Assembly (NCBI GenBank): GCA_004154925.1
Contig: QJNS01000025.1
Location: 186,001-250,000, forward strand
From: Monosporascus cannonballus
Lineage: Eukaryota > Ascomycota > Sordariomycetes > Xylariales
DNA length: 64,000 nucleotides
Reading direction: 5' to 3'
Shown: positions 25,020 to 39,134 of the stretch, piece by piece
Numbering within the stretch: position 1 is the first letter of the stretch
How the letters are laid out: each line of letters starts with the position of its first letter
Notes under the pieces: generated by a model
The model's database searches: none
The model's input: only the letters and a program-made list of their open reading frames with translations
What the model was told of the DNA's origin: nothing
Program-made: the position numbers and the translations under genes

Positions 25020-25760
25020 AGGGTGCGTTTTTGAGGCTGCGCCACCGATATCGACTAGCGACTGCCCGGTAAATAACCTGAAAACATCTATATACATTTA
25101 TCCCTGAATCACTAACGTCATCCTCTAAAAAAGCACTTGCCCTCCGGTTCCGAACCGACAACCCCTAGCTCCCTGTCCCGACGTTGGAAGTCGTTATTGA
25201 GAACTTTATCTATGTCAAAAGGTAATGTGAGAGCCGAGGAAAGTAAACAAACTGTCGGCTAGTAGGGGGTGCTCTAGCACCCCATATACGGAAGATTCCC
25301 TCTGATCGGAACATCTATGTTCCGGGATTAGATCACCCTAAAGTGCAGTGCGCGTCCTAGAGCACCTGCAACTAGTGATCAATACATACACAACTGATGT
25401 CCCTTATATCTGACACAAACCACTGAACATCAGGCTCTGAGCTCCTTACCCAAGGACGCTGCGGGTCCCCGAACTTGCAGGTTTGTGGTAAGGTAAGCTG
25501 GACCTGCATTAGGTCCAAGCTGTTAAGGAGCAAGGCTAGCTCCCCCGCTGCGACAATGGCACACAATAAGCGGTAGCCGCGTTCGCGCTAACCATATATA
25601 GAAGTTCTCTACTTTGTGTTCGCTATCGGAACGCGGTGCAATGGCGGGGTTGCAACTGCTACACCCTAACAGAGATTATTGCAGTTAGTGGTATACAAGC
25701 CCCACCTTTCTAGATCCTTCTTCGCCCATTACCATAAGTGGCTTTTTTGTACCCTCTATA
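25020..25760. other. GC-normal island inside the RIP block, possible solo LTR or recent insertion
   Basis: About 740 bp of near-normal composition interrupts AT-rich sequence on both sides. It has no long reading frame; the short minus-strand frames at 24,861-25,097 and 25,372-25,566 show no motif. Its right part contains ctacaccctaaca, which read on the minus strand begins TGTTAGGGTG and could be an LTR start, but no partner LTR, internal region or clear target duplication was found. It may be single-copy DNA or an unmutated young insertion. Confidence 0.4.
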
Positions 25761-27149
25761 TAAATTTATATGGGTAATACATCTAACTTATTTCGATAGA
25801 GGCCAATATGAGATCAAAGCTTTAACGCCTAGGTAAAAACTATTACAAGTAATAACGAAGGCGTTATTCGTAACGTTTTCGTTTTTATCTCTTTTTACGT
25901 TTGAATTTTTTTATAATAGCTAATTAGAAGCTTTTTACAAAATCGTCTTAAGCTTATAAGCTTTATTATTGTTCGCGTTAAACATATATAACTTATTATA
26001 TAATAGCCTGCCGTTAAGGAGGTTCGGTAAGTACTTAAACGGAAAACAAAAAAAAACGTACGGGCTATTACAGCCGCCTGATTTGCGATAAAAAAATTAT
26101 CGTTCAAACGTTTCGAAATATCGTTAATTTATTATATAAAAAAGCGTAAAATAAATAAATTATTTTTAATATTAAATATAATTAGCGTTATTAAGGCATT
26201 TAATATCTTGTAATTATAAAAAGCATTTTATCGTAATAAGCGGTTTTTTTAATAATTATATGAATTTTTTGATAAAAATCGTTCATATCGAAAAATTCTT
26301 CAGAATTATTTTCTTTTTTATATTTCTGGTTTCGAACGGTATAGCGAAAATACGATTAATTCTGCGATAAAGTCGTTTGGTTTTAGCCGTATTTTTGTTA
26401 TTATTAATTAAAATTAATAGTCTAATAGAAAAAGCTCGTAAACATTTTATAGAACGATATTTTTAATTAAAGTCTAATCTTAAAAACTAGCTTAAAAATT
26501 CGCCTATATTGATCTTTTTTATCGACGAAATCTGGGCTTATATAAACAGTAACTTTAAGTAATAATTTATTATTTGCGAATATAAAAACCTTAATAATCT
26601 CGTTTTTAGTTTATATAAAAAGTTATAATTAAGTATTTTAAAAAAATAATATATAATGTATAAAAAAGGCTTCATTTTATATAACCTAAAAAATATTGAA
26701 AAATTATTATAAAAATATATTAATTATATTATTTTTTATATTACTTAATAACGAAATAATAAACGTTTTAAAATAATTTTAATAAGCTAATATATTATAT
26801 ATAATACTTAAATTACGCAACATATAATTTATAATTAGTAAGGTATTTTCTTAATAAAATAATTTATTAAAGACTTTAATTTTAATATTATAAAATAAAT
26901 GTACTCCTAAATAAAAAGTTAATTGTATTTTTATTATAAAACGGATAATTTAACGTTAAAAAATTTATAATATACGTTATATAAAATCTAAAAGGTAGTT
27001 TTCGAATTTTTGCTTAAAAAGTTCCAAAAAATATATCGAACAAGCTAAAAAAGGTAACCGAAAATAACGGTAATATAAGCGGTTATTAATAGCAAAATGA
27101 TTAGTTAGATTAGGTAGATTCTAGACTAATTTGTATAGGAATCTACTTC

Positions 27150-27345
27150 GGGGCCACTAATCCAATTACCTCAGCTAGCTCAGGCCTCCCTGGCTCGTTT
27201 TCCCAATTTCTTCAAAGTCACTTAAGTACCGCTCCATAACGCTAAATATTAACCAATCAAATCTCAAATCCCCGTAACGAGTCAGCGAGGCCTAAATTAT
27301 AGTTGCGTAAAAACGGCTTTATTTAGTATATTTATTTCTTTAAAA
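27150..27345. repeat. Dispersed repeat R1, copy 2 (less decayed)
   Basis: This is the better preserved partner of 8,465-8,640. It retains cagctagctcaggcctccctgg and cgtaacgagtcagcgaggcc with normal CpA content, then runs into AT-rich sequence. It is probably an LTR fragment. Confidence 0.6.
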
Positions 27346-27399
27346 AAACGAAAATTCGTAATAACTTAATAACAAAACGTTTTTTTATAAATATATATA

Positions 27400-30300
27400 T
27401 ATATATACTGTTATTTCTGCCATAACTTATTATTAATATTATTCTGGTCCTAATTAGAATTTATTTACCATTCCTAAGCCCTAACGCGTATAACAGCTAT
27501 AACCCGAGCCTATCGCGTTATTATCTCCCTTTTCAAAATACGATAAATTCGAATTCTCTCGGTTTTACCGGGCTACGCACTTAGAACAAAATATACGTAT
27601 ACGTACCTTAAATTTCTGATATTAATATAAAGAATTAACATAATATTTAAAAATTTTATTAGTAATTAGGTTTTTTACAATAATTTAGGCTAAATTATTA
27701 ATTCAACTATTCGGATTAACCGATTAATTAACGTTTTTTTTTAAAAAAAATATGCGAAAAACTATTAATAAACGAAAATTAACAAAATTTTTTAATTTCG
27801 GCTAATTAGGGTTCCGTTATACGTAAACACTATAATACATTATACGGAAAATTTGTAACTTTTGTAAAAAGGCCTAAATTCCGTCGCCCGCTAAAAAAGG
27901 TATTATTCGAAATTAAAATAATTTATAACACCTTAAATAAAAGTTAATACTTTATAAAAACGCTTGCCTTTAATTAATTTAAACTTTTAAATTAAGTAAT
28001 TATATACTTTAAGAAAAAATAATAATTATATAATACAAAATAAAAAAACAAAATAATTTCGTAACAATAACGATCCGGATATTTATATATATTTTTTTAT
28101 AATTTTAATTATTATAATTAAAATAATTTTCAAAATTAACGGTAATTATTTACCTTATTTACTAAGCAGGTTTTTATTATTTTCGGGTTTATTACTAAAT
28201 AATATCGATATATTAAAAGGGTTACATATTTTCGAAAATTATTATACTTTAAATAAAAATATAATTTGGTTAACAGAAAAAATTAATATAATCGTATTAA
28301 TTTTTTTATAATTATATGATTTTAATTAAAATAAATTACGTTTTATAATTAGATATAATAAGGCAATATTATATTGTAATATAATAATTTTAATATTTAA
28401 AATTATATTCGTAATATAACGTTTCGATACGATATTATTATACGGAATCTTATTACCGCCTTTACCTATTATTATAACCGTATTTTTTAAAAAAAAAAGT
28501 TAAAGCAATTTATATTCCGATCTAATTAATAGTATAAAATAAAATAATTTTATAAAGTATTATAATAATATCTAGTACCGCCTAATACTTCTTATAAATT
28601 CGTAATTAATATTATTCGGATTTTTTTTCTTATTTTTATTAATATATTTTATAAATATAATAAATAAAAGTTTTTCAGTTTTTCCAAATTAAAACGTATT
28701 CCGTATAATAAACGAAAATAAAGGCATTATCGACAGTACTTATAACGTTTATCGAAAAAAATTTTTAAAAAATATATAAATTTAAAAAAATAAATTTTAT
28801 CGGTTTTCGAAATATTTTTATCTTATTTATGGAAATTAGAAAATAACTAATTAAATTCGGAAAATATAGGCTAATTAAGCCGAAATAACTAATTTATACG
28901 ATAGGAAACGGTAATTCTTTTTTATTTTTATTTTATTCCGTATATAAATAAATTTTTTACTTATATTTATACGTATTTATTAGTTCGATAATATAACTGG
29001 AACATATAAAATATAAATAATTTTAAAAACGAATTATTAATTTTTAAATAAAATAACGTAATTATATCAAAAATCGCCGAAACTTTATTTCTTTAAACCT
29101 TTTATCCTTTATATATATAATATTCGCATATTTACGCTATTTCTGCAGGAATTACGGACCCGATACGAATTATTTATAATAAAAATATTTAATATATATA
29201 AAGCTTTCCGGAATATCTTACTCGAAAACCTTTTTTCGAAAATTAAATTCACTAAATTTATAAAATATATATGCTCCCGGTTAACCGTTACCGAATTTGA
29301 ATTTATTACGTATAAAGTAATTTTTAAATATTATGATTACACCGAATAAATAAAGGAAATATTATAAGGTCCTAATTAAAATATATTAATAAATAATTTT
29401 TTTAATAAATTCTTTTTATTATTATTTATTAATAATATATTATTTGATAATATAAATAACTTAACGGATAATTCGTAAATATTTTATTTTTTAATTCGGA
29501 TAATTACAAAACCAGAAATATTTTAATACGGCCGATATTTCATAAAGTAATAACTTTTTAACTTTATTAAAAATAATAACTAATTATTAATAAATATTAT
29601 TTTTATTAATAAAAAGTTTCGAAATTAATATTATTTTTTTAAAAAAAAATCTCAATTTATTTATACTGTTTACATATTATATAATATGGCGACATTAATT
29701 ATATTAAGTAATTAATATTAATATTATTATTTTTTATAAGGCCGATTAATTTAATTACGGCAAAAAAATTATTTCAATTAAATATTACGTTTTGTAATAT
29801 TAAATTAAATACTTATTAATTCGATTTTAATATTAAATTTAGTTTTAACAAAATTTAAAAAAATATAAAAAATATTTAATCGAAAAGGCGAATATTATAA
29901 TTTATAATTAATTAACGAATTCCGCTAATCGAAAAATAATATATATAATATTAATATTATTTTTTTTCGAAATTCGTTTTTAATTAGGTACTGTATATTC
30001 TTATAACGCAAATTCTATATCTGTTATGTTTTTTTTGCGAAATAAGCGTTATATTATTTGAGACTTTCGTAACAAAATTTTCGAATACGCCTATTTTTTA
30101 TTTCGGAATTTTTAACTTATTAAGGGATATCCGTTTTAAATTTAAAAAAACGGTTACAATTCTGAAAACATTTTGGCCGTAGGCCGTAAAATTGTAAAAA
30201 TTAAGTTTATCAATTGTAATAATACCGTACATATTATTAATAACATAAATAAGCTTAATTAATTAAATATAACAAAAAACAAAAATTAATTTGTACATAG

Positions 30301-33300
30301 CTTTAATATAATTATCCAAAAAACTTTTAATACCGAATTTATTAAAAATAATTTAGCTCCGGATAACTGTAATATTTTATATATAAAAAATTATAATCCT
30401 ATAATATAAATTATTAAAAAAAATTAATTAATAATTGTAATTAAGGCGGTTCGTTACTATTATTATTATTATCGAATAAGCAAAATCAGAATATATTGGA
30501 CAAAAATAAACTATTAATATAATTTTTTATTTTTTATTACTTTACACCTTTTTGTAAGTAATATAATACTTATATTATAATTTTAATATTAATATAATTT
30601 TATTATTTATATAATTTTAATTAATTAATTTTAATGTCATTTTATATATTACCGTAATTATTTAATTGTTACATTAATATAATTTATTTGTTTTCGGTAA
30701 TAAAATTATAAATAAAAAAATAATATTTTACGATATATTATACGGCATAATTATTAATAAAATTAATATAAGTAATTAAATTTAAAATTTATGGAATCTT
30801 AATTTATTATATATTATTTAAATATTGTGGTTTTCGTAAAATTATATCAAAATATCGTATTATTTATAATTAAATATAATGTATAATTTCGGATTAATCT
30901 GTATACCTTATTTGTAACTAATTTATTAATTAATATTTTTTAAATATTTTCTAAGATTTTTCCCCTTTATTTTATCTTTTTTTACGCGTTATTATAATTT
31001 ATATATTAATAATTTCTTTTACGTTTTCGGGTTTTAAAACTTTATTCGTTTTAGGTATCATATTTACGTTTAAATTCTTTTAAAAAATTTTATTCGGATT
31101 ATATAATAATGCCGAATATTTAGGAATTATATATAAATATTTTTCGTTACATTTTTATACGTAATTTATATATTTATTATTCGTATAATTTTATAAATTA
31201 TAATATTTACAAAATAATTATATAATATATATTTCTTAATTAAACTCCTTAATTTATAAAATTATAAATCTTTTTTTATATTATTTATATTATACCCAGT
31301 TTATATAATATTTTTATTAAATTACAAAAACCGTAATTAATTAAAAATCCGTAATTAATTTAATAATTTAATAATTTATAAGGCGGGTATAATTTATTAT
31401 AACGCAAGTTTTGTTTTATTAATTCTTATTACGAAAAATATTTCGAATTATATTATTAATATTTAATATTTATATAAATTCCGTATTATTTTAATAAAAG
31501 ATTTTATTTATAATATAAACGTTTTGTAATATTACCGAATTTATAAATTTTTAATAATTATACAATTTTCTTAATTAGTATATATTCGCATTAATACCAA
31601 AACGTAAAATATTTACTTTTTTAAATTTTCCACCATATTAATACAACTTTATAACATATATTTAATATTTAAAATCGGTTACATATAATATATATTTTTA
31701 GTAAAAAATATCTTATATTTTAATATAATTAAATATTATTTAATTAATATAAAAATGCCTTAATTGGAATTACGTTATCGGTTTCGCAATATTATAAATT
31801 ATTTTAATACCGATTCCAGTTATTTTTTAATTAAAGATCTTATTACTTATTTGTAAAGTTATTCCTTAAGGGCAAATTATTTTTATTTTGGTACTTATTC
31901 CGGCTATTTTTTGGTCCGAAATTTTGTTACCCGTCCTTAAGGTTATTTTTTAAGGGCAAGTTATTTTTCGAAAACAAATTGTTTTTCGGAGATATTATTA
32001 ACGAATTTAATTTTTTTAACCGGGCGAACAAACTTTTTTGGATTTATTCGAAATATATTGTTAAAGGTTATAACGGAAATTACCTTTATTATATCGGCAA
32101 GGAATTTATTTACCCTTTATAATATCGTAAAATATATAACAATATATATTATAATATAAATTTCGGGTATTAAATAAAAAAACCAATTAATAATTATTAT
32201 ATCGTAAATAACGTAATTCTATATATTAAGGTATAATAAATATCTAGAATTATAAGAAATTATAATTAAATGAATAATATTAATAATATATTAAATAATT
32301 TTATAAATTATATTAAAAACTTTATAATAAAGTATAAACTTTATATAATTTATATATAATTATTAGGTTTTTTCCTTATATATTATTATTTCGTTTAAAA
32401 AAATAACATTAATTTCTTTATTTATATTTAATAACTTACATAAATTTAATAATTTATATATTTATAATTATATAATCGTAAAATTTATACATATTTTAAT
32501 TTTAATTATATATATTACCTTAAAATATTATTATAATATATTAATTATTAATAAACTTTATTAATATATTATAAATCTTTATATATTTTGCATTTATATT
32601 AATAATATATTTGGTAATTATTTAATATACGAATTTTACTTTATTTATTATATTTTACATTTTTGATTTAAATTTTTAATCTTAATTAAATTAAATTTAT
32701 ATCGGTAAATTTATAATAGTATTAAATTTTCTAATCATAATTATTATAATAATATTACTGCCGTTTAATAAAACAAAATACGGTAATTGTATTTGTAAAT
32801 ATATAGCAATTTAGCAAAAATTTGAAATGTATATAAAGATTATAATGACATTAAATTAACTTTTGATATAAATTATATTAATTATAATATTATTTTCCGT
32901 ATTTTATTTCTTATTATATATCTTATTTTTTTCAAATTTTACCTCAATTTACAAAATAAGTCTTTTTTTAATTAAATGATTATTCGATAAAATCTTAATA
33001 TTATAATATTTTTATAAAATGGATTTTATTACTATATATTAAAAAACGTAAGTTATATACCGCTATATATATATTATCGCATATTTTACTTATACTAATT
33101 GCGGAATAATATTTAAATAAATATTCTAGGATTTCGATTATATATATATAATTTATAACAAGTTAATAAAAAATATATTTATATATTTTAATAATGTTTA
33201 AATTTTATTTCCATTAAATTTTAAAAAAGTTATTTAATGGCTTATAATATTATTTATTGTTTTTTATATTAAAATATAGTAATAAAATTATTAATACGAA

Positions 33301-36300
33301 TAATATAGATCATTAAATATTAAGTTTTTAAAACTGCGAAATAAACGTTTTTTATATTATAAATTTAACCGGCATATATTTTTTAAAAAATCGTATAATT
33401 TAAGTCGTTAGTCGTTTTCGGGAATTTATAATTTATAACGATTTATATAATATAAATAATATTAAGAATATAGTAATCGTATGGTTCCGATTAAAAGAAA
33501 TATAAAACCGCGATATATCTTATAGTATATATTATATAAACGTTATTTTCATAATATTAAATAAAAAAATCCGTAATTTTACGTAATTAATTACGAAATA
33601 AGTAACCTTATATAAAGATTAGATTTTTAAATATTACGGCATATTTAGTGTTAATATTAAGGATTTCGGCGGTTACTCGGAATATTCGATTATTATTATA
33701 CCTATATAAAATTTTGATATAAAGGAATTTCTAAAATTAATCGGGGAAAAAATAAAAGAATGTTTAAAATTAACCGAGAACCCAGTTTCGTTAACAAAAG
33801 GAAAATATAATTTAAAAAAAGCTAAATTCGGCCGTTAACTTTTATTAAAAAAAACTAAAAAACCTTAATTCGAAAAAAAATAATTACTAAAATTTTTAAC
33901 AAAATAATAATAAGATATATAAGTAATTTCGAAAAATATTAATTAAAACCGTACGCCGATAAATATTACTTTTGGTTATAAAAAATAAAGTTATAAAGCA
34001 TAATTAATAAAGATTTATTATAAACTTAGGATTTTAAATATTTCGAATTAATATTTAAAAAAAGCAAATACCATAATAATTATATTAATAATAAAAAAAT
34101 AAATTTCTTAATATTGGCGAAAAATTATTTATATTATTTATTTATTTGCATAATTAATTATTTATCTTAATTATTCGACCCGAATTAAGGTATTTTAAAA
34201 ATTGGAAAAAAATAAAAATATTTCAGAAATTAATACGATAAATTTAAAAAAAACCGAAAAATAAGATTTAAAAAATTTTAATTCGGCATTACAAATTAAA
34301 GGCTAAAAATTAAAAAAATAATTTATTAATAATTGTAATAAATTATAATTCGAATTACGTAACATAAAATTGCGTTAATTTTTTTAATTAAAAAATATTA
34401 TTATATATTTGCTATAATATATAATTAATCCGGATTAGGACAAATTAATATTTCGTATAAAGCTTAATAAATTAAAAATTAATAAAAATAACGGATTTAA
34501 TAAATAAATAATATATTAATAATTTTAATTAATATTATATAAATATTTATAATTATTGCGTTTTACGACCGTAATGCCGTACCGAAACCAAATACATTTT
34601 TTATTATTGGCCTTAATTAAAATTAACGAAATTTCGTTTTTACTTTTTAACGTAATATCGTAATTATCCTTTAATTTATTATTAATATTATTATTTAATA
34701 GGTACCGTTTATTTATAATGCGTAATTTTTTAATTTTAATAAGAATTATTATTTTGATTTTTTTTCGATATATTATTTATAATATCGAGTTGCAAATTAT
34801 TATGTTCTGGCAACGCCGGCAATTCCGGTAACGATATAAAAACAAATAAATCATGCAAATATAAGTACGGTAACGAAAATAAGGTTAAAAAGTTAAAAAT
34901 ATTTAAAAATAATAATTTTGTATTAATATTATAAATAAAAAGAATAAAATAAGTTTTAAATTAAAATTATTTAATACGTTACGAATTACGTATATAAGTA
35001 TAAATATTATTATAATCAAAATTACGATTTTAAATCGTAAAAGCATATAAATTATATGCTTATTTAATATTTAAATTATTAGAAATACCGTTAAACCGTT
35101 AATTATTAATTTAAACCGAACGATCATATGCGGTATATTTTAATTAGGACAAAATATAATTTAAAGTAATTTTATAATTTTTTCCAATATTTGTCGAATT
35201 TGTAACATAATAATAATCCGTAATTTATATAGATTAATTTGCGGTATAAAAATATAACGCCGTTATTTCCAATTAAACGAATTTTGTTATTTACGAAAAA
35301 TTATTTATATTTTTTGTAAAATCGAAAATATAACTTTTTCGTATATTATATATAACGTAAAAAATAAGCGGTTTTTTAAAATGTTTTAATATTATTATTT
35401 ATTAAAACCAGAAACCGCCTTAATTAATTCCATTATATTTTGAATTAAATATAAATTTTAAGTTTCGTTTAATTTAATCGAAAATTTATTAAATAAGAAT
35501 TATTTAAATTTAATAAAAATAAATATTTCTTTTATTTCTTTTACAGCTAAACGGAAATAATTACGTAAAAAATAATTCGTTTACTTATTATTTATATTAA
35601 AATTTTATTATTTCCTAAATAACCGCTTTTATCGAACCAGTTTTTAATTATTTTTATACAGATAATTTCGAATTTAAAAATTTGAGTATATAGAGGAAAT
35701 TAAGCGTATATATATTATAATAAGGTTCAATCGGAATTAAGTTATTACTGTTTTTTAGCATAATAATTTCCTTTTTTTAAATATATTAAAATCGTTTTAC
35801 GTATATTTTTGCTATTAAATAATACGTATTATTAACGTTTTATTTTTATTCGGTATTACAAATTAAAATTATTTTATTTCGAAAATTTACGGATAATATT
35901 TTAATTAGCCGAAAATTAAAATTAAAATTTGATAATTATTTCGTTTTAATGGAAAGTATTCGTAATAAATTACGTATTTTTTTATTATTTAAATCCGTTA
36001 TATCGTTTTTTATTATAATTTTTATATTTTTATAAATAATACCATTTTTAATTTGCCGGGCCTAAATTATTTTCGTTATTTTAACTGTCTTAAAAATAAA
36101 TAATTTAATTTTATATTTATTAAATATTTAATAAAGTGCAAATAATATGGCTTATTTATAACTAATTATATTAAATCGTTTATAATTATAAACCGTTTAA
36201 TCGAATTATTATTATAAATTTTTAATCGAAAAACTTTACTGTATATTTTATTATATTATTTTATTAATATCCGGGATATTTATATTTAATTTAAAAACGA

Positions 36301-37800
36301 TAATAAATACGATAATACGAATAAAATTATTTTATTATTTTAAATTATTATATATACGAATTTGGTTTTCTTAAAATATTTTAAAATTATAAAATTTAAT
36401 AACTTTTTTATAATTTTTAATAAATATTTCCAATTTATTATAATTTTAATTAAGTAATTATATATATTTATGGTTTCCGTTTTATTATCAATATAAATAA
36501 TAATTTTGATAATAAAACGTATGTTATTAAATTAAATTAAAAAAATATTATTTAATAACTTAAATATATTAATTATTAAAAAATCTAAATACTTTTAATT
36601 CGAACGTTAATTTTTAAATATAAGAAAAATAATAATATTAATTTTAAAACTATTAATATTAAAATGCCAGATTTTTATTTTATAATTATATTAAATTAGG
36701 CCGTTAATTTAACGAAAACCGCCATATTTCGTAATATTTTTAATAATATTATTAACAGTTATTATATGCGTAAATTAATATATATAAATAAGGAAAATAA
36801 AATGTAAGTTATAAATATTAATATATTTAAACCGGAAATTTTTTTAAGTAATAAATATATTTTGTCGATACTAATTAAATTATATTATTATTCGAAAACA
36901 TAATTTAATATGGTAATTTAAAATTAATCGTTTAATATTTATTTAAAATTAAAAATAATATGGTTATATTATTCAGCAATTATACGGTAAAATATTTTTA
37001 TATTAAATTTTTGTTATATTCGTAAATATTAAAATAAAAATAAAATATAAAATTATTAATATAAAAATTTATTATTTTTTCGTTAACTTAATTAATAATA
37101 CAACTTAAATAATAATTAAATTAATTATTAATAAAAAACTTAAATAATTAAAAACTTTTTTAAAATTTATTTTAATAATAAAAAAATATTAAATTTTTAA
37201 AAAACCAAATTATGTACCATATTAATTTATTTTTTCCGTAAAATATGCCTTTATTTACTAAATATAACATTTAATATAAAGCAAATAAACCGATAATATA
37301 AACTTTTTATAAAATTATCGGCCATATATATAATATTAACATATAGGTTAATTATGTTTATATCGATAAAAAACTAATAAAAATATCGGATAAAAATAAA
37401 TGTTTTATTTTAAAAAATTAAATATTTAAAGGTTTAAAATATTTATTTTAAATTTTCGAATATATTATATGTATTTAATTAATTAAGAAAAAAATATATT
37501 TCGGGATTTATTATGGATAATGTTAAATTTTATATATTATTATTTTAACTTATAAAGTTATATTATTATTATATTAACTTAAAAAAAATAAAACATTATA
37601 ATATATATATATTGCAATTTTAAGTTATTTTTTTATTATAATAATCTTTATTTCGTATTAATTAAAAGTATTATTATATTAAAAAATAAAGATTTTTATT
37701 TTACCTTAAATTATATAAATTAAAATACTGGGAATTTCATAATTAATATATATTATTAAAATTAATATTAATAATTTTTGCGAATTTATATAAAAACGTA
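27400..37800. other. Most AT-rich part of the block, no element recognised
   Basis: About 10.4 kb of extremely AT-rich, CpA-depleted DNA. I looked for gypsy, copia and DDE transposase motifs on both strands and found none that was convincing. A plus-strand frame near 33.4-34.4 kb shows Lys-rich stretches with mostly TAA/TAG stops, but stop density is close to that expected for this composition. It presumably derives from transposons too decayed to read by eye. Confidence 0.5.
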
Positions 37801-37824
37801 CTAAACGGAACGAAAAAATTATAA

Positions 37825-38009
37825 TTTGTTATTAAGTCTTATTTTAAAGGTTTTGTTATTTTTATAAGTATTATTTTTAAAAGAGTTTAGTTAATATATT
37901 AAACCCCTGACAGATATTTCTTGATCAAAAGCTATAGCTGTGGTTACGGCTACTGCGCCGCAGGCGCAGCCACAACCTCCAAAATGGGGTCCTGATCACG
38001 ATGAGGCAA
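37825..38009. mobile_element. Hairpin element R3, copy 2 (MITE-like)
   Basis: The left arm (37,825-37,855, mutated to ttaagtcttattttaaagg) pairs with the right arm (37,971-38,009, acaacctccaaaatggggtcc), as in copy 1 at 24,330-24,488. The right half keeps a GC-rich tgcgccgcaggcgca palindrome and is almost unmutated, whereas the left arm is AT-shifted. It marks the right edge of the RIP block. Confidence 0.6.
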
Positions 38010-39130
38010 TAATCCAATAGAGTTGAATTGTCAGAAAAAACCGGGGCGAATATCGCACTAACTTCAATAATCCCTGTTAGAGTATATCACAGTTAAATAA
38101 AAACGAGGCTTATACCGCGCTAACTACAAGAATCCCTGAATAAGAGTAATGTAAGCGGTACAATATTTTATAATAGTATATTCAAGACTTTTGATTTATT
38201 TTACTTAAGTTATACAACTGAGATAATAATATTCCCTTTATTTTTTAACTACGAAATGATCTAGGCACTTTTGGCGGTCATTATTTATGTAATATAATCC
38301 CATCTTATGCTTTGTTCGTTGTACGGGCTACAGTAGGCCAATTGATTTTTTTTTTTTTTTTTTTTTTAGCATCGAGTGGGTGCCATACGGCTCTGGATGT
38401 ACGCGCATGCGAAAAGAAATTGTAGACATCCTGCCTAGCTCGGGATGTGGTGCGTATAATGCTTGTTTTGCTCTGTCGACTCCCCGGTGCGGACTTAAAA
38501 TCCGCGCTGAAACATAGCGCTGGATGAGTGGGAAGTACCGGAACACTTGCCAGGATGTTAGGCTAATTCATCACACGTAGTAGGTTGAGCTCGTTAAATG
38601 TAGGGGCAGGCCCGAAGAGACATGTGTGGCACTGTGACTTCATGCCAGCTGCCCTCGACCTTGCTCAGCGAGTCCCCCGCAGCTGCCCCGAAGGTTGCAT
38701 TCATGCCCGTCGTCAACTGGTATCAAGCAGCCGTCATGTTCCGTTCGCCGCGTAACGCAACCTGGAAGCCACAATCCGCGGGATCGGAATGCGGCTTTTC
38801 GGGAGGTTTGCCGTAATTACCAACAAGGGTCGCTGATTAATGATGCAGAAGGCGACGTTATGGATACAAGGCGACGTTATGGATACAAGGCGACGTTATG
38901 GATACAAGGCGACGTTATACCACTTTTCGGCTGAGCTGGCGTTACTTCCAGGGGCATTCGCTGTACGCCAGGACGGCGCACTTCACCGAGAGAATTACGA
39001 GAGACAGCACCCAGTATGTCATTCCGCTTTCATACGTAACTTTGCCTGGTTTAATAACCAGAAACCTCTGGTAGTTTGCCCTTCGGTTCCCTCAGCTGGT
39101 CTCTACGAATCTGTTCCGAGCTTTTAGCGA
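38010..39130. other. Right flank of the RIP block, no gene recognised
   Basis: Composition returns to normal over about 300 bp. A run of 21 T lies at 38,346-38,366 and a 19-bp tandem repeat at 38,849-38,919. Short open frames on both strands show no motif. Confidence 0.5.
38849..38919. repeat. 19-bp tandem repeat, about 3.7 copies
   Basis: The unit aaggcgacgttatggatac repeats exactly at 38,849, 38,868 and 38,887, followed by a 14-base partial copy. It is not a multiple of three, so it shifts frame and argues against coding here. Confidence 0.95.
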
Positions 39131-39134
39131 TATT

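Larger units (their letters stand above)
6480..38260. repeat. RIP-saturated AT-rich block of degenerate transposons
   Basis: About 31.8 kb of very AT-rich sequence lies between sharply bounded normal DNA. Reading line by line, TpA is abundant and CpA and TpG are rare, while CpG (tcg, acg) is still frequent. That is the pattern expected of repeat-induced point mutation, which turns CpA into TpA on both strands of repeats, rather than of CpG decay. Several repeat families occur two times within the block and two gypsy polymerase relics can be read through stop codons. No intact gene is present; frames of 60-80 codons here are chance. Stretches where I recognise no element are 6.5-8.4, 9.15-9.9, 19.45-21.4, 25.8-27.1 and 27.4-37.8 kb. 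Such blocks are heterochromatic in ascomycetes; a centromeric role is possible but not shown. Confidence 0.9.

Noticed and set aside
18317..26107. Short open frames of 60-80 codons in the AT-rich block (for example 18,317-18,505, 24,861-25,097, 25,372-25,566, 25,895-26,107)
   Set aside because: They have no motif, lie in RIP-mutated or non-coding repeat DNA, and are short enough to arise by chance.
33400..34400. Plus-strand Lys-rich frame with mainly TAA/TAG stops as a transposon protein relic
   Set aside because: Stop density is close to that expected at this AT content and no transposase or polymerase motif could be matched.
6480..38260. AT-rich block as inserted mitochondrial DNA
   Set aside because: No mitochondrial gene, rRNA or tRNA is recognisable, and CpA depletion with retained CpG plus paired LTRs points to RIP-mutated transposons instead.
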